Shown here: one piece after another, positions 30,849 through 39,453 of the stretch
Layout of the letters: the number at the start of each line of letters is the position of its first letter
How positions within the stretch are numbered: position 1 is the stretch's first letter
Assembly: GCA_017308185.1 (NCBI GenBank)
Contig: JAFKFP010000077.1
Location: forward strand, 1 to 39,708
DNA: 39,708 nt
DNA from: a bacterium
GTDB taxonomy: Bacteria > Chloroflexota > Dehalococcoidia > Tepidiformales > Tepidiformaceae
Direction: 5' to 3'
The notes under the pieces: generated by a model
The model's database searches: none
What the model was told of the DNA's origin: nothing
What the model saw: the letters and a program-made list of their open reading frames with translations, nothing else
Made by a program: the position numbers and the translations under genes

Positions 30849-32316
30849 ATGGACGTGGGTCAGGATCAATCGTTGCTCACGCTTATCGGGAAGTTCGCTG
30901 GGCAGCGTGTGGTCGTATTGGGTGAGGCAATGCTCGACACATACCTCGAAGGCCCAACAACACGCATCTGTCGCGAAGCCCCCGTACCGGTTGTCGATGT
31001 GGAGGCGCGGCGGGATGTGCCCGGTGGTGCTGCAAACAGCGCCGTCAACCTCGCCGCGCTCGGCGCGAACGTCGTGTTCCTTTCGGCGACCGGTGATGAC
31101 GCGGAGGGCGCCATCCTTCGCAGCGTGCTCGAAACGCAGGGTGTGGCCAGCCACCAGGTGCTCAGGCTTGCGGGGCGCAGGACGCTGGCCAAACACCGCA
31201 TTACCGCGGGCGGCCAAATGGTGGTGCGCTACGACCAGGGAAGTACCGGTGCACTCGACCGGCATGGCGAGCAGGCCATCATATCCATGCTCGAACGGGA
31301 GTGGGCCGCGGCTCACGCGGTTATCGTGTCGGACTATGACTACGGTCTGTTGACTGCCGCGGTAGTCACGGCACTGGCGCGCCTGCAATCACGTGATCCC
31401 CGGCCTCTCGTCATCGACGCCCGGCGGCCTGAGCGCTATCGCGCAGCGCGGCCAAGCGTTGTGAAGCCGAACTTCGCCGAGGTTACGCGGATGCTCGACA
31501 GCGAGCCCGGGCCCGAACCGAGGAGCAGCTTCGTCGAGCGCCATCGCCGCGACCTGCTCGATGCCACCGGCGCGCACGCCGTATGCGTGACGATGGACCG
31601 CGAGGGCGCATTGCTGGTGGACGACAGCGGCAGACTCATCAGGACTCGCGCGCCAGCGGCGCGTCATCCAGCGGTAGCCGGCGCTGGCGACACGTTCGCG
31701 AGCGTGCTTGCGGTTGCGCTAGCGGCCGGCGCAGAGCTGCAACCGGCAGCCGAACTGGCATCCGCTGCAGCGGCCGTGGTTGTGGCAAAGGATGGTACGG
31801 CGGTCTGTTCGAGCAGCGAACTCACCTCATACCTGTCATCCAACGGAAAAGCGGCTCCCTCCGCTCCGGCGCTGACGGCGATCGGAGAACGCGCACGGCG
31901 GGACGGCCGCCGCATCGTCTTCACCAACGGCTGCTTCGATATCCTCCACTCTGGACATGTGGGAGTGTGAAGCGGCTGAAGGGCCGGGAGCGCCCGATCA
32001 ATTCCCTCAGCGACCCCGCCTGCGCGTGCTGGCCGCACTTGATTGCATCGACCACGTTGCGGCGTTCGAGGAAGATACTCCGGAGACGCTCATTCGCGCT
32101 TTGCAGCCTGACGTCTTCGTGAAAGGCGGCGACTACACGGAAGAGACGCTTCCGGAAGCTGCACTTGTCCGTTCGCTCGGCGGCGACATCAGGTTCGTGC
32201 CGTTCAGCGACGACCGTTCAACGACGGGCATCATTGAGCGGATTCGCGCATCCGCATCGGGCCGGAGGCGAAGCACTCGCGCGAAAAGCACGCCGCGAAA
32301 AGCGCCCGCGACCTGA
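30849..32316 (+). pseudogene. hldE: HldE-like heptose kinase/adenylyltransferase, broken in the second domain
   Basis: HldE phosphorylates heptose 7-phosphate at C1 (PfkB-fold N-domain) and, after GmhB action, adds AMP from ATP (C-domain) to give ADP-heptose. The ATG at 30849 has AGGAGG 7 nt upstream. The kinase domain is complete, including the catalytic GAGDTFAS. The cytidylyltransferase-like domain starts correctly (TNGCFDILHSGHV), but the frame then stops at 31970. The KRLKGRERPINSL block resumes in another frame after only 2 nt, where relatives have about 21 residues. A second break (two extra bases near 32015) shifts the frame before VLAALDCIDHVAAFEEDTP. The remaining C-domain (LIRALQPDVFVKGGDY) ends at 32316. 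The deletion removes part of the nucleotide-binding domain, so adenylylation should be lost; kinase activity may survive. Confidence 0.85.
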
Positions 32317-32321
32317 CGGCA

Positions 32322-33181
32322 TCAGGTGCCGGAATCGCTGGCAGAGGCCTGGGAATGGCGCTCTTCATCCTCACGGAAGAGCACGGAGTACAGCGATGTC
32401 GCGTTCACCTCGCGGTCGGGGACAGTGGTGGCGAGGCCAGCGTGGTAGGTGCCAGTCGGGAGGATGCCACACCCTCCGTAGCGATTGAGCAACAGCAACT
32501 GCGGCGCGACCTCCTCGCCGGCGTGTTCCACCGGGAGCCGGTCCCAGAATCCGAACCCACCGACATCGAGCAACTTCTCGCGGTCATACAGCAGGTTCCC
32601 CCCACCCACGCCACGCGATAACGAACGATCCCGCCGTCAGGGAGCACGCGCTCCGCGATGTGGAGCGGGTTCGCCGCGCTGTTGACGACATGGCGTCCCC
32701 AGGGGATGGCGCCGGGGACCATGGGCTCCGGGGTGACATGGCCACGCCATGGTTCGATGCATTGCTGGTGCGGCCGCACATCATCGTGATAGCCGAGTCC
32801 CGCAGCCGGACAGCCAACGAACCCGCAGCGCTCCTCTTCGATGACGGCGACCATGCGGCCGATGACCTTCGGCTCCAGGAGCAAGTCATCGTCGAGGTAC
32901 TGAACGAACGGCGCCGATGCCTGCTCGAGGAGGAATTGCCGCTGCTCGGCCAGGCCCCGCCGTGGGACATGCCGTAGCAACGTGACGCGGTGACCGTGAT
33001 AGCGAAGCGCCGCTGCGACCGCGCCGACTTCGATGCTCTCGAGGTAACACTCCTGCTCCGGGGTCTGGTCCGAGATGGTCACGTCGAAATCGGTGAAGGT
33101 CTGCCCGAGCAACGAACTGAGCTGCATGCACAGACTCGTCTTACGGCGATAAGTAGGGATGAGGACGTCGACTTTGGCCAT
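32322..33181 (-). pseudogene. Glycosyltransferase family 2, single-base frameshift
   Basis: A GT-A family glycosyltransferase. The N-terminus VDVLIPTYRRKTSLCMQLSS and the QYLDDDLLLEP acidic motif (DxD) are clear. After RYRVAWVGG the frame is lost; the missing continuation (GNLLYDREKLLDVGGF ... RLPVEHAGEEVAP) is present one frame over and ends at 32322. Adding one G in the G6 run (minus strand, 32603-32598) restores an uninterrupted protein of about 285 aa. The homopolymer position makes a sequencing error as likely as a true mutation. It lies convergent with hldE, only 5 nt away, and divergent from the DUF2171-like gene. Confidence 0.82.
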
Positions 33182-33390
33182 GCTCTGCGCTCCTCGATGC
33201 CGTTATATCCGAAGGACCGCCACTAACTACTCAGCAAGCTCTCGGACACCCTCACAGGCTTGTAACAAGAGGCCTCCGCTGTGGCGGATAGCAGATGCGA
33301 CGGATCTGTAAGGGCGCGCGCCCGGACATTTGCCACGGTATGACGAGCACCCGCACAAGCTGCGATGACTGATGTGCTTGGAGGATGATG

Positions 33391-33801
33391 ATGGCGGCGA
33401 ATGACACCCGTTCGACAGACATGGGCCTGCCCGATAGGTCCGGCGAGAACGCCGCGGGACGCTCTCGCGACGAGGGCGAAGCACACGCGGGGAGCGCCAT
33501 CATCGACGTGGAAGGTGAGCAGGTAGGCACGGTGGTGGCAGCTGAGGGCAAGTACATCGAAGTCGATGGATCTGACGGCGACCACTATTGGTTGAGTGTC
33601 TCGACCATCAAGCACGTGACGGATGGGACGGTCCAACTCAACTTCGGGAAGGCGGCCGTCGAGGGCCTGGCACTCACGGATAGTGAACAGCTTGAAGCCG
33701 GCCTTGAGGCGCCTGTCCCCGCCACCGATGCATCGCTGGACGCAATCGGGAGCGAGCAGGAGGAGGTTGCGAGGCGCAAGAACCTCGTAGAGGACTCATG
33801 A
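33391..33801 (+). CDS. DUF2171/PRC-barrel-like protein
   Basis: A 136-aa acidic soluble protein. The middle has the compact beta pattern seen in DUF2171/PRC-barrel domains (VEGEQVGTVVAAEGKYIEVD, then HYWLSVSTIKHVTDGTVQLN). Such domains occur in stress-related or RNA-metabolism proteins. Three ATGs occur in a row (33385, 33388, 33391); GGAGG at 33380-33384 best fits the third. The N-terminus is polar and unstructured, the C-terminus a charged helix (LEAGLEAP ... EEVARRKNL). It starts divergently from the GT2 gene with about 205 nt between them, where nothing further was recognised. Its link to the glycan cluster is unknown. Confidence 0.65.
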   Translation: MAANDTRSTDMGLPDRSGENAAGRSRDEGEAHAGSAIIDVEGEQVGTVVAAEGKYIEVDGSDGDHYWLSVSTIKHVTDGTVQLNFGKAAVEGLALTDSEQLEAGLEAPVPATDASLDAIGSEQEEVARRKNLVEDS

Positions 33802-33859
33802 TCGCAGTCAGTTCTGCCCGGGCTGCCGCATCCCGCACCCTCTCAGCTGAGACCAAGAC

Positions 33860-35077
33860 GTGAACCGCACATCGCCTGCATCATCGGACATCAATGCCGC
33901 CGCTCCCCGTCTCCCGCGACAGGATAGAGGCCCCGATGACGAGCGGCACCGAAGGCGCATCGAGCAGATGGCTCAACGAGTGGCTCAGCGGGCGTCAGGC
34001 ATCCTGCAGAGGCCGGTCGCCGTCATGCGGGACGGCACCGTAATAGCGCAGAGTCGCGGGAGTTCGGTGCGGCCAGCGAATGCGGCTGTTGTCAGCGTCC
34101 TGTGGGACGAAGAACCGGGCGTCGAAGTCGCCGTTTCGACATCTGCGGCGAGGCTCGATGCACAGCTAGTCCACGACGTGGTGAGCCTCGTTGTGGAGCG
34201 TGAATCGTTAGCCGAATCATTCGCCACGGATCACGACGTGAAAGACCGGCTGCTGCGTGATCTCCTGCTCCAGGGCTCCATCGATGAAGCCAGCGTCCAT
34301 CGCCTCGCGCGCACGCTTGGGCTCAACCTTGAACGCCCTCGCTCGGTACTGCTTGTCGACGCGTCGGATTATGTTCTCGACTCAAGCGGCGGAGCATCCA
34401 GCCATCCGGCCAGTGACACTATCAGCGCGCGCCGCATCCACGACGTCATTGCGGCGATCGCACTCTTCTTCTCACTGCCCGACGAAACCATCTGCGTCCA
34501 CATATCGGGCGGGACCGTGGGTGTCTTGAAGGCATGTACGACGCCGGACCTCCTCGAATGGTCGGATGATGGCCTCGCCGGCGGCCCGGCGTCCTGGGCG
34601 AACCTGGGGGCGCTCAAGCGCGCTGCAACCGGGTTATGCACGCAGATGGAGCGGCAGTTGCACTCGCCGATCGACGTTGCTGTGGGGCGCTACCACCCCG
34701 GGCTCGGAGGGCTGCACGCGTCGTACGAAGACTGCCGGCTCGCGCTCCAACTTGGGCGGGCACAGCGTCCTGGCAGCATGCATTCGCTCGACGAACTCGG
34801 TGTCGCCGCCCTGGTGGCAGCCGACGACGAGGGCATAAAACGCAGCCTGGCGGCGCGCCTCATCGGGCCGCTCAAACAGGAGGCGGAGATGTTGCCGACA
34901 CTTCGTGCTTTTTTCGCCCTCAACTGTAGCAGTCTGCTTACAGCGAGGCGCCTGTGCATCCACCGAAACACTCTGAGCTATCGGCTTGATAAAGTGGCGG
35001 CACTGACGGGTCTCGACCCTCGCAACTTCAACGAGGCCGTCCAGCTACGGATATCGCTCGAACTCACGGAAAATTGA
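33860..35077 (+). CDS. CdaR/PucR-family transcriptional regulator
   Basis: A 405-aa regulator. The N-terminal half has a sugar-diacid-recognition-like region with a helix rich in RRRIEQMAQRVAQRASGILQ. Central residues (about 115-310) form the CdaR GGDEF-like domain (HSPIDVAVGRYHPGLGGLHA). The C-terminal PucR-type helix-turn-helix (TARRLCIHRNTLSYRLDKV) carries the HxNT signature. Family members activate or repress carbohydrate and purine catabolism in response to small metabolites. The GTG at 33860 was taken as the start; there is no clear Shine-Dalgarno. The gene sits between the two halves of the glycan cluster and is the natural candidate for its local regulator; that is inference. Confidence 0.85.
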   Translation: MNRTSPASSDINAAAPRLPRQDRGPDDERHRRRIEQMAQRVAQRASGILQRPVAVMRDGTVIAQSRGSSVRPANAAVVSVLWDEEPGVEVAVSTSAARLDAQLVHDVVSLVVERESLAESFATDHDVKDRLLRDLLLQGSIDEASVHRLARTLGLNLERPRSVLLVDASDYVLDSSGGASSHPASDTISARRIHDVIAAIALFFSLPDETICVHISGGTVGVLKACTTPDLLEWSDDGLAGGPASWANLGALKRAATGLCTQMERQLHSPIDVAVGRYHPGLGGLHASYEDCRLALQLGRAQRPGSMHSLDELGVAALVAADDEGIKRSLAARLIGPLKQEAEMLPTLRAFFALNCSSLLTARRLCIHRNTLSYRLDKVAALTGLDPRNFNEAVQLRISLELTEN

Positions 35078-35247
35078 ACCGTTTCCGCGCGTCTTGGCTA
35101 CCGCTCGCAACGCGGACTTAACGTATTGGGCATCTGCACAGCGTGGCTCACGATGACAGTGTCGATTGGCTGTGCAAACGCATAGTGCGAATTCACCCGC
35201 CGCATTGGTACTTTCTAGACACGCCACTCTGTGGAGGGGGAAAGTGC

Positions 35248-36234
35248 ATGCGTCCACTGAGAATATTCACCTGGCATATCCACGGCAACTACCTCTATTA
35301 GCTGTCCCAGTGCCACGAGGAGTTCTACATTCCTACGGCGCCCGGCGGTAAGAACGGGTATGGCGGCCGGGGCCGCAGTTTCGCCTTTGGTCCGAACGTT
35401 CACGAAGTCCCCGAAGACCAGGTCCCGGACATGAAGTTCGACTGCGTGCTCTACCAATCGCGCTCCAATTGGGAACGCGATCAGTTCACCACGCTTTCAG
35501 CCGCACAACGCGAATTACCGCGCATCTACCTGGAGCATGACCCGCCACGAGAGTCGCCCGTAGACCAGACGCACTGGATGGACGACCCGCGCGTCCTGCT
35601 CGTGCACGTGACCAACTTCAACGCCCTCATGTGGCACACCCAAGGTCCATCGGCGGTGATCGAGCATGGTGTCCTGACAGCCGCGGATGCGCGCTACACG
35701 GGGCACGTTGAGCGTGGGCTGGTCGTCGTGAACAACCTTTCTGAGCGGGGGCGCCGCGTGGGTGCAGACCTCGTGGCAACCATCAACACGGAGGTGCCGC
35801 TCGACATCACCGGTATGGGTTCGGCCGCGTGTGGCGGACGTGGTGAGGTGCCGCCGATGGAGATGCCGTATGTGATGGCGGACTACCGGTTCTTCCTCCA
35901 CCCGATGCGCTGGACGAGCCTCGGGCTCGCCCTGTGCGAAGCGATGATGGTGGGAATGCCGATCCTCGGGGTGGCGGCCACAGAACTGCCCACGGTGATC
36001 CGCAACGGCGAAAGCGGATTTATTGAGACCGACCCGGCGAGACTCGCCGAACACGGCCGGCGATTGCTCGCCGACCAGGGCGAAGCACGAAGGCTGGGTG
36101 CGTGTGCGCGGGAGGTGGCTATGGAGAGGTTCGGGATAGAGCGGTTCGCGCGGGACTGGGAAGCGGTATTCGAGTCAGTGACGGGCCGCGCATCAGATAC
36201 AGCCCAAATCGCGGCGGCAGCAGGTGGCGTATGA
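35248..36234 (+). pseudogene. GT-B glycosyltransferase interrupted by an in-frame TAG at codon 18
   Basis: The frame opens at ATG 35248, preceded by GGAGGGGG, with MRPLRIFTWHIHGNYLY, then TAG at 35299-35301. It continues open in the same frame (LSQCHEEFYIPTAPGGKNGY) to the TGA at 36234. Relatives I know carry Tyr at the stop position (YLYYLSQ), so TAC to TAG is a one-base change. The rest encodes a GT-B enzyme with the donor site FFLHPMRWTSLGLALCEAMM and PTVIRNGESGF. A downstream ATG at 35431 could restart translation but lacks a ribosome-binding site and would lose the first 61 residues. The end overlaps the next gene by 4 nt. Confidence 0.85.
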
Positions 36235-38102
36235 AGCACCTCAAGATTGCGATGATCAGCGAACATGCATCACCGCTCGCTGCCGCGGGCGGGCCGGATA
36301 GCGGTGGCCAGAACGTCTACGTGGCAGAACTCGCCCGTCAACTCGCGGCTGCCGGACACGAAGTGGACATCTTCACCCGGCGCGACGCGAAGCATCTCCC
36401 TGAGATTGAGTGCTGGCGGCCCGGCGTTCGAGTCATTCACGTGCCCGCGGGGCCAGCGCGCGCGATCCGCAAAGAGGCCCTTCTCCCCTACATGGAGGAG
36501 TTCGCGGACTTCATGCTCCCAATGGTGCGGAGGGCGCGCTACGACGTGTTGCACGCGAACTTCTGGATGTCCGGGATGGTGGCACGGCGCATGAAGACCG
36601 AGACCGGCGTGCCGTTCGTTATCACCTTCCATGCTCTGGGGCGTGTCAGGCGCATTCACCAGGGTGCAGCCGATGGATTCCCGGCGGCGCGGGCAGCAAT
36701 CGAAGACGAGATCGTCGCCGCCGCGGACCGCATCATCGCGGAATGCCCGCAGGACGAGGCCGACCTGCGCGAGCTCTACTCGGCGGACAGTGATCGGATC
36801 ACGGTGGTCCCCTGTGGTGTCGATACCGAAGAGTTGCGGCCAATATCTCGCGACATCGCACGGGAAGCGCTGAGCGTGGGTACGGGCGAGAAGGTCATCC
36901 TGAGTCTTGGCCGGTTAGTGCCTCGCAAGGGCGTCGACACGGTGATTGGCGCGATCCATCGTCTAAGGCAGGGCCACGACATCGACGCGACGTTGCTCGT
37001 CGCGGGGGGCGAGCCAGCGGGCATGACGGACGCGGAAGCGGAGCGGCTGTTCCGGCTGGCGTGCGAACTGGGCGTCGACGACCGGGTGCGCTTCTGCGGG
37101 CCGCAGCAGCGCGCGATGTTGAGCACCTACTACTCAGCCGCTGACGCGTTTGTCACCATGCCGTGGTATGAGCCGTTCGGAATCACCCCACTCGAGGCGA
37201 TGGCGTGTGGCACGCCGGTTGTCGGCTCGGACGTAGGCGGCGTGAAGTTCAGCGTGCAGGAAGGCCTGACTGGCTACCTTGTACCGCGAAAGGACCCGGA
37301 GGCGCTGGCCGTGCGGCTCGCGTGCCTCCTTCGTAACCCGCAACTCGCGCAGCGCATGGGCCTCGCGGGCCGGGAACGGGCCGGCTCCCGTTTCACGTGG
37401 GCGGCCATCGCCGGCGAAGTTGCCAGTGTGTACGAAACGGTCGTCTCGGAGGGGAGTCGCGCACGACGGGCCGCAGCTGTGCAGACGTCGCTGGTGCGCG
37501 GTGCGTTCGACGATGCTATCGACACCATGCGGGCCACGCGCGATGAACTCGCCCCAGCGATCGTAGAGACGGCGCATGCGATAGCTGCCACGTTCGCGAG
37601 GGGCGGAAAGGTCCTGGTGTGCGGCAACGGTGGGAGCGCTGCCGATGCGCAGCACTTCGCCACCGAACTCGTGGGACGTTTCAAAATTGCCGGCCGGCGC
37701 GGCCTGCCCGTGATTGCATTGACAGCGGACAGTGCGGTGCTGACAGCATGGTCAAACGACGAAGGCTACGACAGCGTATTCGCCAGGCAAGTCCAGGCGC
37801 TCGGCTCGGCGGGGGACATGCTGCTCGGCATCAGTACGAGCGGACGATCCCTCAATGTCATCCAGGCGTTCGCCATGGCCGAGCAGATGGGGATCGAGAG
37901 GGTCGCGCTCACCGGGTGCGGAGGCGGCGAGTTGGCAGCCATGGCCTGCCGCATGCTGGCGGCGCCCTCGGCCGACACCCAACACATCCAGGAAGCGCAC
38001 GGCGTGGTGATCCACGTGTTGTGCGAACTGGTCGAGAAGTACGTTTCTGGAGAGCACGACGGATATCGGAGCGACGCCCGGCAGCAGGCGGTGGTGGGAT
38101 GA
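36231..38102 (+). CDS. Fusion of GT4 glycosyltransferase and GmhA-like sedoheptulose-7-phosphate isomerase
   Basis: A 623-aa two-enzyme protein. Residues 1 to about 415 are a GT-B glycosyltransferase of family 4 (GGPDSGGQNVYVAELARQLA, then SLGRLVPRKGVDTV and the EPFGITPLEAMACG donor-site motif). Residues about 430-610 are a SIS domain of the GmhA type (VCGNGGSAADAQHFATELVG, C464-S469). It also has SDNSV-like and GISTSGRS motifs that bind the sugar phosphate. GmhA isomerises sedoheptulose 7-phosphate to D-glycero-D-manno-heptose 7-phosphate, the first heptose step. The fusion places heptose production beside a transferase. Start ATG overlaps the preceding stop (ATGA); the end overlaps the SDR gene start. 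Confidence 0.9.
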   Translation: MKHLKIAMISEHASPLAAAGGPDSGGQNVYVAELARQLAAAGHEVDIFTRRDAKHLPEIECWRPGVRVIHVPAGPARAIRKEALLPYMEEFADFMLPMVRRARYDVLHANFWMSGMVARRMKTETGVPFVITFHALGRVRRIHQGAADGFPAARAAIEDEIVAAADRIIAECPQDEADLRELYSADSDRITVVPCGVDTEELRPISRDIAREALSVGTGEKVILSLGRLVPRKGVDTVIGAIHRLRQGHDIDATLLVAGGEPAGMTDAEAERLFRLACELGVDDRVRFCGPQQRAMLSTYYSAADAFVTMPWYEPFGITPLEAMACGTPVVGSDVGGVKFSVQEGLTGYLVPRKDPEALAVRLACLLRNPQLAQRMGLAGRERAGSRFTWAAIAGEVASVYETVVSEGSRARRAAAVQTSLVRGAFDDAIDTMRATRDELAPAIVETAHAIAATFARGGKVLVCGNGGSAADAQHFATELVGRFKIAGRRGLPVIALTADSAVLTAWSNDEGYDSVFARQVQALGSAGDMLLGISTSGRSLNVIQAFAMAEQMGIERVALTGCGGGELAAMACRMLAAPSADTQHIQEAHGVVIHVLCELVEKYVSGEHDGYRSDARQQAVVG

Positions 38103-38845
38103 TGCGAACGGGCAACGATAGGCTCGCACACGGCACGCCACTCGCCGGGAAGGTCGCCCTTGTAACAGGCGGCGCCGGCGGGCTGGGCAGCGCAACCTGC
38201 GAGATGCTCGCGCAGTGCGGCGCGTCAGTTGTTGCGGCGGACATCCGCGGAGATGCGGCATCCACGTTCGCTCACGTGCACACAGGCATAGCGGCGACGG
38301 CAGCGGATCTCACATCAGAGGAGAGCATGCAGTCGGCTTTCGGCTTCGTGATCGAGCGATTTGGAAGACTCGACATACTCATCAACAATGCCGGGATCGA
38401 CGTGACCTGTCCGGTAGAGGACCTGGAGGTCGAGGACTGGGACCGCGTACTGGACGTCAACCTGCGGGCGCCGTTCGTGCTTTCGCGGCTGGCATTTGCC
38501 CACATGCGTGAATCTGGTGGCGGCCAGATTGTGAACATCGTTTCGACCGCCGCAAAACGCGCGTGGGCGAACGCCGCCGCCTACCACGCGAGCAAGTGGG
38601 GCCTGCTCGGGCTCAGCCATGCGCTCCATGCAGAGGGCCGCTCGAAGGGCATCAAAGTGTGCGCCATCGTAAGCGGCGGTATGCGCACGCCGTTCCTGCT
38701 CGACCGCTTCCCTGACATCGACGAGAGCACGCTCCAGGACCCGGCAGCCGTGGCGGAGGCAATCGTCTTCGTGCTGACACGCGCCGAAGCTGTGGTCGTG
38801 CCAGAAATGATGGTCCTTCCGATGAAGGAGACGTCATGGCCGTAG
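38099..38845 (+). CDS. SDR family oxidoreductase of the heptose cluster
   Basis: A 248-aa classical SDR. The cofactor motif is GGAGGLG, the acidic strand-2 end (VVAADIRGD) suggests NAD(H), and the signature NNAG and catalytic VSTAAKRAW ... YHASK are present. Unlike extended SDRs such as HldD, it has no C-terminal substrate domain, so it is not the ADP-heptose epimerase. A 3-ketoreductase or epimerase-like step on a sugar is possible, as suggested by its position between GmhA and GmhB. The ATG at 38099 overlaps the GT4-GmhA stop by 4 nt (38102 is an alternative). The end overlaps the gmhB start by 10 nt. Confidence 0.9.
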   Translation: MMRTGNDRLAHGTPLAGKVALVTGGAGGLGSATCEMLAQCGASVVAADIRGDAASTFAHVHTGIAATAADLTSEESMQSAFGFVIERFGRLDILINNAGIDVTCPVEDLEVEDWDRVLDVNLRAPFVLSRLAFAHMRESGGGQIVNIVSTAAKRAWANAAAYHASKWGLLGLSHALHAEGRSKGIKVCAIVSGGMRTPFLLDRFPDIDESTLQDPAAVAEAIVFVLTRAEAVVVPEMMVLPMKETSWP

Positions 38846-39453
38846 CCCGCCGTGTGGTCATCCTCGACAAAGACGGCACGCTCGTGGAAGACGTGCCGTA
38901 CAACACCGACCCCGAACGGGTGCGGCTGGCGGCGCGTGCTGGCGAGGCCCTCCGGCTTCTGCAGGACGCTGGCTACAAACTGCTCGTGGCTTCGAATCAA
39001 TCAGGCATCGCGCGTGGCTACTTCGACGAAAACGAGCTGGCGGCGGCGTGGACGCATCTCGAGGCGCTCATCGCGGATGAAGGTGTGCGCATGAGCGGGT
39101 TCTTCTGGTGTCCGCACCATCCCGACGGCATTATCCCGAAATTCAGTGTTGCCTGCGGCTGCCGTAAGCCGGCTCCCGGTTTGCTCATCCGCGCGGCGGA
39201 AACCGTTGGCGTTCTACCCGCGAGATGCTGGATGGCCGGCGACATCCTCGACGACATAGAGGCGGGGCGGCGGGCAGGCATGCGTACGGCACTCATCGAC
39301 AACGGCAACGAGACCGAGTGGTTGGCCAGCCATCTTCGTACTCCGGACCAAATTGCGCCGGACATCTACGCAGCGGCGGCGGCCATCATTCAATCTGACG
39401 GCGTGGGGGCGTGCCGCCGCTCCCTTGCGGGGATCGAGGCGGAGCAATGGTAG
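38836..39453 (+). CDS. gmhB: D-glycero-D-manno-heptose 1,7-bisphosphate 7-phosphatase
   Basis: A 205-aa HAD-superfamily phosphatase of the GmhB/HisB-N group. Motif I is DKDGT (D11, D13), motif II the SNQSG serine, motif III K111, and motif IV GDILDD (D136, D140). The zinc loop has C92, H94, C107 and C109 (WCPHH ... CGCRKPAPG), typical of GmhB. It removes the C7 phosphate from heptose 1,7-bisphosphate, the step between the two HldE reactions. GAAGGAG lies 6 nt before the ATG at 38836. It overlaps the upstream SDR by 10 nt and the downstream GT9 gene by 7 nt. Confidence 0.94.
   Translation: MAVARRVVILDKDGTLVEDVPYNTDPERVRLAARAGEALRLLQDAGYKLLVASNQSGIARGYFDENELAAAWTHLEALIADEGVRMSGFFWCPHHPDGIIPKFSVACGCRKPAPGLLIRAAETVGVLPARCWMAGDILDDIEAGRRAGMRTALIDNGNETEWLASHLRTPDQIAPDIYAAAAAIIQSDGVGACRRSLAGIEAEQW

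Noticed and set aside
31955-31975. Programmed frameshift in hldE
   Set aside because: There is no slippery heptamer, about 21 residues are missing altogether, and a second independent shift lies downstream.
38099-38845. HldD ADP-heptose epimerase
   Set aside because: The protein is a classical 248-aa SDR without the extended C-terminal domain and with a YHASK/NNAG signature.
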